Below are positions 22,113 to 36,295 of a stretch of 44,316 nt of DNA, piece by piece; position 1 is the first letter of the stretch, and the number at the start of each line of letters is the position of its first letter. The notes under the pieces are model-generated. The model saw only the letters and a list, made by a program, of their open reading frames with translations, was not told where the DNA came from and did not search any database. Position numbers and translations under genes: made by a program. This DNA is from Trichosphaerium sp. ATCC 40318 (lineage: Eukaryota > Discosea > Flabellinia > Trichosidae), in NCBI GenBank assembly GCA_038496445.1, contig JALMLS010000073.1, forward strand, positions 1 to 44,316, written 5' to 3'.

Positions 22113-23378
22113 GTCAAGCAGAAGTATAGATTTTATAGTTGTAGTATTCGTATGCTTCCACTAGATAAAAAAATCGATTTTCCTTTTAACCAAGTAATTT
22201 CTTATTGCAAAAAAATTGTGGTTTGCTACAGTTTTTGAGAAAACCGAGCTAATACGTTGTACATGGTAATTGAAGCATATCAAGTCCAATTGTTAGTAAA
22301 AATACGGATTTCGATGTTGGGTTTTAAGATGTGGAGTTATGAAGTAAATCGAGAGTGGCTTGTTGAGAAACAAAAGTGAAATTCGAAAAAGACTTAAAGC
22401 AGCTTACACCGGTTTCTGCGTTCCCGTGTAGTATCTTCTACGCGTATTTTAACACTCATCTATATTTACAAGGGATATTAAGTCAAAACTAAATAATAAG
22501 AATCCGAAGAACCGAGAACTTGCGTAATCAACCTTTATTTACTAATGGTATGTTATTAATGTAAAGCAAGGTGTTTCGGTGTAGTTTTGATCCAAAAAAG
22601 GTTGATCTTTCTGTTGTAGCTTCTCTCAAGCTCTTGTTGCTCAAAATACGCCTCGATTTTATAGCGTAGAAGAATCATAGCGTTGGTGACGGTTTGAACA
22701 TGTATCGTGCCTTTTCGGTTCAAAAAAACGTGATCGTACCGTTACCAATGTTCAGTTGATTTTGCTCTTATACGCGCTTGTATGTAATATGAGAGATAGC
22801 TGTATAAACCATAACCTTTTTGGCGCGCTTTCAGTTCAAAATAGCATTTTCCTTTCTTTTGTAGACTCTAACGTATTAGCAAGAGCCACGACGTGTGCCT
22901 CTTTGATTCACGATACTTTAAGACCCTTTAGAGCTGGTTCTGCGCGATAACAGTTGCAAACTCGTAAGCATGGCTCATCAGCTTGCTGTGACACATAGAA
23001 TGTGCGAGCGCTTTCCGTGATCTACATTTAGACTGGTTTACGCCTTTGGCAACCGTTCGCATACTGCATAGGATTAATGACCTTCAATAGACTTTGGTTC
23101 GCTCACAATAGATACAATGCGAATGTTCGAAGGCCTTAAGTCTTGTTTTAGGTAATCATGCCTTGATAGCTATCAAATTCAGCTTGAGATATCCGTGTAG
23201 TTAGATATCTGCCTTTTCAGTTGATTCATCAGTAAGACGCTAAGATATACTGTCACGGGTACACGCTATTCGTTAGGAAACAAATGAAGCAGTTAGTAAT
23301 TTTCTTTTTTTATTATTTTAGTGTTGCACATAGTACTTGCTGATACTGATTAGGAGTAGATTTCAGTTGTATATGTTG
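22113..23378. other. Intergenic, no gene seen
   Basis: About 1.27 kb. A plus-strand ORF of 64 codons (22756-22950) shows no protein-like features, and no exon series with consistent splice sites was found. Denser in CG dinucleotides than its neighbours, so it could be relic sequence. Confidence 0.5.
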
Positions 23379-25490
23379 TTAAATAACAAATACACTAAGT
23401 ACTAACAACCAAAGAGATACCAAAAGTACGCTTGATGAAGAACATTCACTACCTTTTTCATCAGAAATACTAAACCGTAATAGGAGAATTGTTCTTCCAA
23501 AAGAATGTTCCTTCTCCTTTTGTGTCTTTACACATGGTGGTAGTAATATGGTAGGATTGACTTGAATACAACTGTCACTGTAAGATATTGTAACGGTAGT
23601 TGTCTAATTAAACAAATGAGGTCAGTGTCCCATTAAAGTCATAAAAAAAAAGTGGAATTAAATCGTACACCCTTTGTTGCTTCAACAGCAAGATTCTCAG
23701 CATCCAAACAATTTCCAATATTTAAAGATATGTCACCCGATCCAAAACTAATAGTTGTGCCTTCGGGTAGTTCGAGGTTTCCTAGATGAAATAACACGTT
23801 GGTAATTACAAGACTAGTCATAAGATATTTTTTTTTCTTAGTTTTTTCTTGTTTCTTTTAGTTCAGTCGTACCAACAATCTCCACATCTTGTAACACTTC
23901 AATCTTATTGTCTTTACTTTTTGCTATCTTGGCCTCCCATTCATATGATATTGGTGCTGTATTGAACTTTTCTGGCTTTGAAGGCGTCCATGTAGGCCAT
24001 TTGTAGTATTCAACTTCACATATTGGAAGAAGAGGTTTCCCATTTACTGTTGTTTCAATACATTTATAATCACTCAACCTTTCAAGCGTACTAAAAACTT
24101 GTGTTAATAATAATCGTGAAAATAGCATTATAATAACTACATATCACAAAAAAAAAAAAAAAAAGTTGTACAAGTAAACACATTTTTCTTCTCCACCATC
24201 TGGTTGAATGCTGGTAGTAACATCCCACGGATTTATATCAACGGTATTGTTTGTTAAGTTTAATACCCAATCATCAACCCAAGGTTCTGAACCTCCTTCT
24301 TTTGTTTGCTACAATAAGCTATTAGGATCCTTGTCCAAATTATTAAGTTGGCATTTGAACTCTACTTAAACAATTTTATTTTTCTAATTACGTACCCAAG
24401 CATAATCAGATGAATTAGATCTACCCAAAGAAGACAGACCAATAAGAAACGGTCCTGTGTAATTTATTCCAGCAACCTTAACACCCCACCTATGTTCATC
24501 AAATGAATTGGAGCTGGCAAGATATCCGCCTCTCTTCCTGCAAAAAAGGCCAGCATTTATGAAATTTGGATTCGTCATGTTATACACTACATAAAAACGA
24601 TCTAGATATTTTGTTTATAAGTACACCTGCACGTGCGCAAGAAAAACGGAAATAACAACTTTCATTTCGAGAAAAACACGAAAAACAGCTTACCGATATA
24701 CAAGCGATATTGTAGGGACTCTGTAAGCACTACTTTTGAAAAATTGTACTCAACTTGAATACAGTTTGAGAATCCTTTGGTAATATTGGATTCGCAAACA
24801 AAGTGAGTTGCATCACACTTGTTAGTGATCACCTAAAAAGTTCTTTGAATAAACTACAAAATCAAAAATTTGGAAACAACGTACTCCTGACTCATATTGA
24901 GTACAACCAGGGGTGGTGTTGAAGAGTTATACAACCCTGGCATGATAAATTTGTTATTGTATGTAAAAGTAGTAGATGATGAGACTGAAAGCAGAAAATT
25001 CTAAGCAACGTTAACTGTGCAACAAAAACTACTATAAAAAAAGATCAGCTTTTTGCTCAACAAGGAGCAGAGTCTCAAAATAGACCTACGGTTTTACAAA
25101 ACGGTTGCTAAAGGCCTCTGAAACGTGAATAATGAAATAAGACGTATAATGGCAGCTATCCATACACAACTTTTATCAAAAAAGGCGAAAGTGAACTTTC
25201 TTTTAATACTACGTACTGGGAAATTTGCGAGTGCAATTGCTTCGTTTACGGTTGCTATCGCTACAGGGTGAAAATCTAAACCCCAGTTTTAGTACAATTG
25301 CGTGGTTCTATACTCTTTACTTACCACCATTACATTCGACTTCCCATCTACCGTTATACGACGCTGCATCATCGTACAGTTGATATCTCTTCCCATGTTC
25401 TTCACAGGTGTCCACAAGTGCACCATTCGCTGTTTGGACGCTGGTTACGTATATTACGAGTGCAATACGCATAAATATGCGTAGATTCAT
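23379..25490 (-). CDS. C-type lectin domain surface protein, probably GPI-anchored
   Basis: Ten exons: 25490-25325, 25275-25217, 25169-25098, 25000-24881, 24832-24694, 24601-24396, 24308-24172, 24090-23873, 23781-23669, 23603-23379; 484 residues. Signal peptide around MRIALVIYVTSVQTANG. The N-terminal half is Cys-containing and unrecognised. The lectin-like domain follows: INAGLFCRKRGGYLASSNSF, PFLIGLSSLGRSN, DYAWQ, GGEEKCVYF, YKCIETTVNGKPLLPICE, giving the usual conserved Cys pairs and W/G core. EPWVDDWVLN replaces the usual sugar-binding loops, and neither an EPN nor a QPD motif followed by WND is visible, so calcium-dependent sugar binding is uncertain. The C-terminus is hydrophobic after a Ser/Cys linker (LLVSLWLLVLSVFVI), fitting GPI attachment. 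The 24880 donor (GTTGTT) is the least certain junction. Confidence 0.82.
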
Positions 25491-26328
25491 TTGTATTTGT
25501 TTCCTGTACTAGAGTAGTACGTGAAGTGTATATGAGCTTTCCTGTATTGTGATTGGCACGAATTATATTGTTTTGTTTCGGTGTTCGCAGTTTGCTGAAG
25601 TATTAAGCCTGTTTTAGGGAGCTTCAGGAAAAAAACGCTCAGAAGGGTGATATGGTACATAAGTTTACCTGGATTGCTTCAAGCTATTTTCTTACATTCT
25701 GTGGCTAACAACGAACACGTGCACAAAATACCAAATCAAAGTTGGCAAATTCTGTAGAATGTTGTTTAAAACAATGTTACGAGCCATGGTGCTAAAAAGA
25801 AAGAATAATCAGCTACGGTATCGTTGTGAAATAGACCTTTGTGTTGTGCACTGGCGTATTTATTAGGTAGGGGTTCTACATAATGAGAATAAACTATAAA
25901 GTCAAACGTTGCAAGCACTACTTTCAAATAAGTCACATGATTCTATCTAAGGTGATGAGGAAGTTCCTGGTTGTTTACGGAAATATTATTGCCCTAGTAT
26001 TCGGTTCTATTACAAACAGACATATCACGGGACTGCACGGTTGTTGTACTCTAAGAAAAATGATGCTAAAAACAGGTTTAGTAAACGTTTGATGACGATT
26101 CTTTATCATGTACATACGAGTGGATACAAGTAAATAACAATCAAAGTATCGCATGAAACAGTTTTATTTGGATAGCGTTTGTGTAACAGATTTTCCTACA
26201 ACTCTAAAAAAGGAAAAAAAAGCGTTGTTTGCTACTACAAGATACTTTTATTTACAAGAAGGACAGCGAATGTATGGCCGTTAATATAATACAACTATGT
26301 ACATTGGAGCTACGGAACAAATAGAAAA
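25491..26328. other. Intergenic upstream of the lectin gene
   Basis: Putative promoter region of the minus-strand lectin gene plus 3' flank of the next gene. A plus-strand ORF at 25883-26092 has no recognisable features. One CACGTG near 25716. Confidence 0.5.
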
Positions 26329-27313
26329 CTAGCAGTGTGTGTATTGAGTGAACTCAAATTTGCGCTGAAGCGGTTGTAGAGGAGGCATTGGCTGTGAATC
26401 TGCCTGGTAAGGGCTTCCAAACTGCCAACTGCAATGTACATTGTAGAAATTATCTTTTGTGTCATTCGAAGATGAAACAGCAACAGTATTCACTTCACTG
26501 CTGTTCCTTGATCTATTTGCTGCTGTCTTTATCTGCTTAGCTATCTTCTCTTTAATGTCTTTAGGTTTAATGATATGAAAGACAGCTTGTGGCCGTCCAG
26601 TTCTCTTTTTCTTTATAATCTGTCCGGACTTTATATTTGTAAAGGAACATACTATTCGCTTTCGTTTTGGTTTAAACTCAGAATTCTTCAAAAGTTGTGG
26701 GTTTTTAGAACAAGCTGAACGTGTAGCGTATCCACTGTCACTTCTCACCAATGTTTGTGCTAAGATGTTACTATTTGAAAGTGATTAGTTACGATACAAA
26801 TGGAGAAAAACCAAGAAAAGTCGAAATCCAAAAAAAAGGAGCCGAATGTTCCGAAAAAAAAAGATTGAGGATTGTTACGAAAGGGTTTTTTTGTCTTGCA
26901 ATGAGCGCGTGGTATATAGAATAAGACTTAAACGTACTGTGGAAGACGTGGCTGGTTGACTGAATGGTTTAGAGGTAATTTGATTGTAAGCACTTTAGGT
27001 ACTTGTTGTACAACAGGCTTGGTGTTTTTGTTGTCGTTCGTTGAGCATACTTTGTACGGTACGAAAAGTCGTGTTTGTTTCGGTTTAATACCTTCTACAG
27101 TAGTATCTACGTTTAATATGCTTCTTATATCCATCTTACGTAAAACAGGTGAGAGTTGTTGCAAAAGGGATATGAAAGAGGCTTGATTTGAAGGTATTTC
27201 CTTATTAGCGACTTCCAAAAAAAGCCGAAAAACTATCCATATGGGAAGTACCCAACTTACATCCCGAAGTCGTAAAATACGTTGTTTAACATGACTAGAT
27301 TCTTTATTCGCTT
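26329..27313 (-). CDS. Unrecognised basic, probably nuclear protein (3' exons)
   Basis: Two exons join in phase: 27313-26938 and 26770-26329 (stop at 26329), together over 270 codons. The product is rich in Lys, Arg, Gln and Ser, with NLS-like stretches (FKPKRKR, IIKKKRTGRPQAV; RTGRP resembles an AT-hook core) and a Gln/Pro-rich end (MPPLQPLQRKFEF). No domain is recognised; a DNA-associated role is only a guess. The 5' end is unresolved: an open exon at about 27805-27687 (EEFKRIRWFIQRIYVQMEK) could belong to it, but no in-phase junction between the two was found. Confidence 0.4.
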
Positions 27314-27990
27314 CTTAAGAAAATATTGTATACTACGCGAGTAACCGGAACACTGAATTATTTTTTTCTTTTAGGATTGCCTTAAATTCCTTAGCTGGTT
27401 ATTGTACTTCCTCTTGCTGTTAAGTAGGTGCTATTACGAATCCTTTTAAGGAATAAACTGCCGAAAGTATCCTTTTTGTTTTAAAATGTTAACCAACGCA
27501 ACTCATAGTAAGTAATGATATCTAAAAACAAGACAGTCAAAGTGAATGTTGGAGCAAGAAAAAAACTGACTTGTCCAAAAAAAGTTTAGTTAATTCCATT
27601 TTTGTAAAGTAGTAGTACTACCGACAAAAAGAAGAGAATAGACGAGTACTATCGTACATACTACTTACTGAGCATTGTATCTAGCGACAACAGAGGTTAA
27701 TTTAGAGCTAACGTAGGTTGTATTTAAAGATTTCTCCATTTGAACATAGATTCGCTGTATGAACCATCTTATTCTCTTGAATTCCTCTATACAATTATGG
27801 AGAAACTATATTGGAAAGCGTTTATACTACTTGTAGTTTAGGGAAAGCCGAAAAAAAAGGAATCTTTACTAAAATTACATAAATTTCTTCTTCGCTTTAC
27901 AATTATCTAACAAAAAAAGGGTTGCAACACAAACACGTGTGGTGACTTTACATGGGTGTCGGTGGATTTTTTTTTGTTTTTTTTGTTCGT
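27314..27990. other. Unresolved region, probable upstream exons
   Basis: Minus-strand frame at about 27805-27687 reads like coding sequence (IRWFIQRIYVQMEKSLN) between an AG acceptor and a GTAAGT donor, probably an upstream exon of the 26329-27313 gene. Nothing else supported. Confidence 0.3.
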
Positions 27991-30286
<2,296 letters not shown>

Positions 30287-30482
30287 CTTGTTGAGCGAAT
30301 AATAACCTCCTTTAACCCTTTTGGTATCTTCGGTTGAAATCTCCGCTTTTCTTCGTCAAGTTAAATAAAACTCACCGAAACTAGAGTTATTGGCGTACTT
30401 TTGGCTCAGTGTGGCTGTTGGAAATAATGGGCGGTTAAGTCAAGCAGGGAGAAACGCGTTTGCACAAGAAGAATAGCGCAGT

Positions 30483-32226
30483 ATGCGATTTGGGCGTAGG
30501 TGGTACCATTGCTCGTGCACTGTGAGGATAAGAAAGGTGGGCATAGTTGGTATGGGTTTTGTTTCAGCGATCAACCATCTAAAACCACTTTAGGTATGCC
30601 GAATATCGGTAAATCAACGTTGTTCAATTCTTTGGTGGGAAGCCAGGTAATATTATGCCTTACATCGTATATAACCATAATTTGAGTTACTAAAACGCAT
30701 GTTAGATGGCGCGAAACGAAAATTTTCCGTTTTGTACTATTAAACCAAACATTGCGCGGATTGCGGTACCGGACGTGCGTTTAAACCACATAGCAAAGTG
30801 CGAGGGAGCTTCTTCAGTTGATGTAGCCAGAATCGTACGCAATATACGTTGAAAATAGTCTAAATCGTAACAGGAGGTGATTGGTAGGTAACTTGTTTCA
30901 TTTCCCGTTTTCAAAAGTCAGTACGTCTTTTTCTAACGCTAAAAAATTCCCCAGACATCGCAGGGCTCATTCGCGGTGCTGCAGAAGGCCTTGGCTTGGG
31001 TAATCAGTTCCTATCTGAAATAGCACGGGTAGATGCCATCTTGCATCTTGTACGTTGGGCTCCAATGTAGTTTGTTGTGATTTGTTGATTTACGAACTAG
31101 GTGCGTTGTTTCAAAGGACATAATGTACCACATGTAGATGAAGAAGTACGCAGTGATCGTGTTAGGATTATGTGACTCTTATACGTTTAGGTAGACCCTG
31201 TTCGGTGCGGTTTTTTTTAAGAATGATTTGGAGTAATGTATGCATAAGTGACATCAATACAATTAATCATGAACTGGCGCAGAAGGATATAGCTATTGTT
31301 GAAAACTTACTAAAGAAACCTCAGCAAGCTGCAACTGTATGACCGTTCATGTCACGTGTTGCAACACTAAATTAATTAAATACCACCATAGGCATCTAAT
31401 CTGGATCCAAAGACCTTCCGCAAGCTACTGGAGCGCACTCTTGTTGGTATGTATTTGCATTTATAGGGTAGATAAACTAAAGTGGTTTAGAGCTCGAGGA
31501 AGATACCCTTTCAAACAATCTACTATCACACGGGGAGGTAGAACAAAGCATTTTACGATCTTTGAATTTGTTGTCTGCAAAACCAATGTTGTATTGTCTT
31601 AATGTTGGAGTACGTATAACAAAGGGCCTTTATCTTATCTGTTTCTTATAAACTTGTTCATTAGGAGGAAGATGTGCAAGGTAATGATTTAACTAAAACA
31701 GCACATGAGTACATAAGTAAGACTGGCAGAACGTCAGTAATTGTTAGTGCTAAAATAGACGCTGATATTGCTTCAATACAAGGTATGGAGTATACTATTG
31801 TAGTGACAAGTTTTGTTAATTTTTTTTGTTTAAATAGATGCTACTGAAGCTAAAGAGCTTGCGAAAGAATTCGGATTAGAGCAAGTAGCTTTAGATAATA
31901 TAACACAAAAGCTTTATAAAGTACTGGATTTAATCACGTTTTATACAATCAAAGGCGATAAAATTGGAGGTAAGTAGTGTTATTTAACCGTATCGTCACA
32001 TCTATATCTAGGTTGGCAAGTTGTTAAAGGAACAAATGCGAGGAACTGTGCTGGAGAAATTCACACAGATTTCAAAAAAGATTTTCGTCGTGCAAATGTT
32101 GTCAATTACAAGACTTATCTAAAGTTTGATGGATTCCGGGATGTTGCTCAGCAGCGTAGATTACGTAGTGTTAATGGGGAACATCGCGTTGAAGATGGTG
32201 ATATACTATCAATCGAGACACGATAG
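30483..32226 (+). CDS. YchF/OLA1-type GTPase/ATPase
   Basis: Thirteen exons: 30483-30549, 30594-30646, 30706-30834, 30874-30883, 30955-31049, 31101-31145, 31191-31204, 31249-31336, 31392-31446, 31542-31609, 31665-31782, 31838-31969, 32012-32226; 362 residues, the usual YchF length (about 363). Motifs: [17 protein letters not shown] (P-loop), [64 protein letters not shown], and a C-terminal TGS domain ([26 protein letters not shown]). YchF proteins prefer ATP and associate with ribosomes. The N-terminus ([18 protein letters not shown]) is Arg-rich with no acidic residue, suggesting mitochondrial targeting. Exons of 10 and 14 nt are needed to keep conserved VIDIAGL and VDPVR in frame. Divergent from the C2-Rab gene, 196 bp between start codons. 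Confidence 0.95.
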
Positions 32227-32535
32227 TTTTTTTTTTTTGTACAGTAAAATAAAATTTCTTCGACGGATCATTTGACATGAACCTTCATTATCGTAGCACT
32301 CTTGCTTCCTCCGTTGTCTCTTTATGTTTTATTGGCTTGCACTACATAGATTGAACACTTAATCCTGCACTTAGGTGTTTCGTAGGACTGTGAAACAGAT
32401 ATTCACAAGGCATTTGAAAATCTGGGCTCAATCAAAAAAGTCAACGATGTTATTTGGCGCAGAATTCACGTAACGACATTTCGGTTTTTTTGACCACTTC
32501 ACACAAATATTTGAGAACGACAAAACTGGTGAAGC

Positions 32536-33614
32536 ATGAGGCTCTTCGGTAAAGCAAAGAAAGCGCCACCACCATCAGACTCAATAAATAAGCTTCGCGA
32601 TACCCAACGTATGTTGGAGAAGCGCGAAGCTTTCCTTGAGAAGAAAGCCGAGGCTGAAAGAGCCAAAGCAAAAGAAAATGCTTCAAAAAATCGTCGTGGT
32701 ACGTACCCTAACTGTTACAATGCTCTATGGCAGCAATTTGTCGATTACAAACCATTTTGTTACACTTATTGAATTACTCATCAGTTATATCATAATATTT
32801 CGTCTAATAACCCTGTAGTGGCATTAATGGCCTTGAGAAGGAAGCGAATGTACGACAGTCAAATAGAAAAGTTAGGCGCAGCTCGAATGACTATAGAAAC
32901 ACAAGTTATGGCTATTGAGTCAGCTACAGCTAATTTTGCCGCCTTGGATGCAATGCGTACAGGAAGCTCCGCATTACGGCAGTTATCCCGTGGAATGTAC
33001 GCACAAAGCCTTTAAAATTCCATCAAGACGTTTAAACGTGTAAATACATCAAAACGACTTTTTTTTCCACCAAATCGCTCACAATATCCTTGTGGCCTCT
33101 ATTTCGCTCTTCAAAACAATTTTTTTGTAAATTCCACCACAAGTTTTTGGTAATAATCGTTAAATAGGGACGTCACTGACGTAGAAGATACATTAGAAGA
33201 TATTCGAGAGCAGATGGAAGTCGCTAACGAGATTGGTACAACACAAGCGCTGTTTTAGTATTTTTTGCTTATTTTTTCCTTCTTCTAGGTGACGCGATAG
33301 CACAACCACTGGACGGCTTAGGCATTGACGATGATGATCTTGAGAAAGAATTAGATGAGTTAGAACAGCAACGCCTTGATGAAGAGTTATTGGGCGCCGG
33401 TACTGTTCCTCAAAATCATGTGGCGGCACCAGTGGATGATATGCAACGTACGTTTCGTTTTTTGAATTATTTTTTTTTCTCGTTTCTAGTTTTTTACATG
33501 TTGATTGTTAATGGCTTTTATTTAGTTCCTGATGTACCTGATACACAACCTTCTCTTGACAAGGACGCTGAGGCTGAATTACGTGCTTTGGAGCAAGAAA
33601 TGGCTTTCACTTAA
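32536..33614 (+). CDS. ESCRT-III core subunit Snf7/CHMP4
   Basis: Five exons: 32536-32698, 32819-32996, 33168-33235, 33289-33447, 33526-33614; 218 residues, normal for CHMP4. The basic N-terminal MRLFGKAKKAPPPSDSINKL matches the Snf7/CHMP4 start, followed by RDTQRMLEKREAFLEKKAE, VALMALRRKRMYDSQIEKL, an acidic DVEDTLEDIREQMEVANEI helix and a Glu/Leu-rich C-terminal helix. Snf7 polymerises on membranes to drive vesicle budding into multivesicular endosomes, cytokinetic abscission and membrane repair. The C-terminus ends ALEQEMAFT; the MIM1-like L-x-x-L region may lie in DAEAELRALEQEM. Exon phases are all consistent. Confidence 0.95.
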
Positions 33615-34230
33615 AAAATGAAATCCTAAATTTGTTTTACTTGCTTAATCTTTGCTCGTCGTGTACATACAAGCTCTGTCTTGCCAATACCTCTTTTATA
33701 AAAAAAAACCTTTAAGACAACAAAATATTTCGCCTTTTTCAAATGGAGGCCGTGTAGTTCAGAAAATAAAGTTCAAAAACAAAAGAATGTGTTTAAATAC
33801 ATAGACTGAAGAAGTAGTTGCTGGTTACATAGTAATTTAGTTTAGCCATTCGACAGAGCTACACAAGTGTATCATCGTCTTGATACAATTTTATCAAAAG
33901 CCACAAACGACTTATACTCTAGGGAACTCTAGGGAACAACAGCTAAGTGCAGGAACTATTTCATTAGACATTTGGTTGGCCAATGGTTTAATAAATTGTT
34001 AAATACGCTACCAGGTTTACTTGGTAGCTAAGATGAGACCGATTTTGGCAAAAAGAGTCTGTAAGAACATCATTAAAAAAAAGAACTTTGTGTTCGTTAA
34101 CAGCGCAAATACACTACCTGAGGCATTACAATGTTCTAGGTGTTTTTGAAATAGATTAACAAAGAGCTAACTGACAGATAAACCGTTTATTTTTAAAACA
34201 ATCACGTGTTCGAATCGGCATAAGCTAGTT
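33615..34230. other. Intergenic between convergent genes
   Basis: 3' flanks of the Snf7 and EF-hand genes. No ORF or RNA gene recognised. Confidence 0.6.
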
Positions 34231-34577
34231 TTATTTGCTCGCGTATGCGATGTACTCGTCGAGAGTAATAGCGCCCTAAAAGGTCTTTTTTTAGCTACTA
34301 ACAAATCGTTGTAGTTGTTAAAGGTACGCACGTCCTTATTGGTATCTACAGCTTCGAAAGCTACCTTTGCCATTGGTTTAATGTCTGCTTCATCAACACC
34401 ACATTTTTTGAGCATCTAGTTGATGGTATTAGCGATACAACGTTGAAGGCATAGAAATACAATCACTCATACAGCTTCGAGTTCTTCTGGTGTTATTTTG
34501 CCGTCCTTGTTGGCATCTCCTTCTCTAAAACCTGCTTTTATTGTTTCTAACTGAGCTGCTGTTAACGTCTTTGCCAT
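34231..34577 (-). CDS. Small calcium-binding protein with two EF-hands
   Basis: Three exons: 34577-34473, 34415-34332, 34275-34231; 77 residues. The two loops are canonical: DANKDGKITPEE and DTNKDGAITLDE, each with Asp at position 1, Gly at 6 and Glu at 12, so both should bind calcium. The flanking helices (MAKTLTAAQLETIKAGFREG, AKVAFEAV) fit a single EF-hand pair, like a half-calmodulin. No targeting signal. The second loop is split by an intron after DTNKD. Confidence 0.92.
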
Positions 34578-34913
34578 TGTAGTATTGTGTTAAACAGATC
34601 GATCTTTTATTAATACTGCTTTTGACTTTTTGCTCCACCTTACGACGGTCAGGTTTTTTCATTGAATTGTAAAACGCCGTGTCTATCTTTTTCCGATATC
34701 TCTAGACGGATTTAGAAACTGGCTTGCGTGTTCATTCGTGAAAGACGAAAATAGTTACCTTTTTCGGTGTGACTACATAGCTAGTTATTGACCTTACCCA
34801 CAAAGTTCTGTTAATAAGGTTGGATGTGATTACTCCAAATCCTGTTTGTTTATCTGCTAATGAAGAAAATGGGTAATGGTTTGAAACCTACCACTTTACT
34901 AACTAACACTCTC
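34578..34913. other. Intergenic; promoter side of the EF-hand gene
   Basis: 5' flank of the EF-hand gene and 3' flank of the short MORN-type gene. No further feature seen. Confidence 0.55.
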
Positions 34914-35775
34914 TTAGTCGAACTTTAGTGCCCAAGAATATGGTCTTCTCTCCTGTTTTATAAGAACGCCATGTTCGTATACTAACGTAGATTTGATACG
35001 CGATCTATACTGTATTTCTGTACCATGACGTTTGCCATGTAAATACGGAGTTAAACCTACCAGTTGACCATCAGAAGTCCCTTCTATCAGTCCCAATTTA
35101 TGGTTTGAATGCCAATACTTGAATGATCCGTGCATCAATCCGTTCTTGTATGATCCACTACTGGTTTTACATCCGCAAATATATTGTTCGTCCCTACCAT
35201 GTGGTATGTTACCAAGGAATTCTGTATATCTACGCTTATCAACGATATAAATAACTTTTTTGTTGATATTTTTCGTAAACCATAGCTTACTAGCCAACCA
35301 ACCAACTGAACTGTTCCAAGAATCTTGGTCATCATTGGAGTTGTAAGTACTAGTTTTAGAATCCCATTTTCCCAGTACACGGCCGTTTTTATACCTGATA
35401 AATTGTGCCACTACTCCGTATATGAACGTGCTGTTAACGCGCAAGCATCCATCACTGGACCACATCATACCCTCTCCATGGAGCTTCCCATTCTCATACG
35501 TAAATTTACTCTTTCTCTTGCCATTCTCATGCCACTCTTCGAATGTACCACACTTCTCAAAACGTAGATTGTATTTGCCAGATTCTAAAGCAGTTTTTTT
35601 ACATAGAAGATGTTGGACTTCTTTGAACTTCGGGTACAGGTCGGTGATATCTAAAATGAGTTCCGCAGGTAAACGCAGTAGTGGTGCACTAATAAGAATT
35701 AGCTGTCATTAATATTTGAACACGTGACCTCGTGGGTACTAGCAAATCAACTTGTGTTAGTATTTTCTTGTACAT
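34914..35775 (-). CDS. Short F-box-like / MORN (YwqK-type) repeat protein
   Basis: Two exons, 35775-35740 and 35702-34914, joined in phase 0 by a 37-nt intron; 274 residues. The N-terminus carries PLLRLPAELILDITDL, the LP-x-E-hydrophobic pattern of a short F-box-like helix, also present in the long repeat gene at 38035-39510 (LHLPVEIQLDIIDLDS) right after an intron in the same place. It is followed by degenerate MORN/YwqK units (FEEWHENGKRKSKFTYENG, GSYKNGLMHGSFKYW). I recall similar N-terminal-motif plus MORN-repeat proteins in giant DNA viruses and some protists, so transfer is possible. MORN repeats usually mediate protein or lipid contacts. Function unknown. Confidence 0.75.
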
Positions 35776-36295
35776 CGTATCTGAAAAAAAGGAGGTGTGC
35801 TTCTCGAAGTTTGTCATTTCTGATAATGAATGATTTGACACAAAAAACTAGTGCACTTTCATTGTGCAGCACAAAAAACGATTTGTTCTACGAAACAAAA
35901 AAAAACACGTGAATGCTGGTTAGTAAACAAATGAACCAACTGACACGTGAAACATTGCTTCAAGTTGCTTTTAAAATCGTGACTTTACGTATAGTAAATG
36001 TGATCGACTTTTTGCAGTTTTGTTAGAAAAAAAGTTTGATTTTCCAACAGCCTGATAAGTTATTAGCCTCTATGTACTTATACGTATTACAGACGTTTTC
36101 AACTGTAACTGCATTAACTATACTACACCATGTGTGGATATTATGACATAGAGAATATTCCTGCAGTGACTGCAGTTGTCATACCAAGCTGATCCCCATT
36201 TTTAGTCCGCGCAACTTCCTCATTGGTTAACAACTAAGTTGACCTTTATTTGTAAGTTTACAGCAAATCATGTTACGTTTAGCAACAGCGCAGCA
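35776..36295. promoter_or_regulatory. Divergent intergenic region with CACGTG palindromes
   Basis: Separates the short MORN gene (-) from the orphan gene (+). CACGTG occurs at 35906 and 35944 (also at 35721 in the first intron of the MORN gene). A bHLH-type binding site is the obvious candidate; unproven. Confidence 0.4.

Noticed and set aside
22756-22950. Plus-strand 64-codon ORF in the large intergenic gap
   Set aside because: No flanking splice logic, no recognisable composition and no similarity to neighbouring genes.
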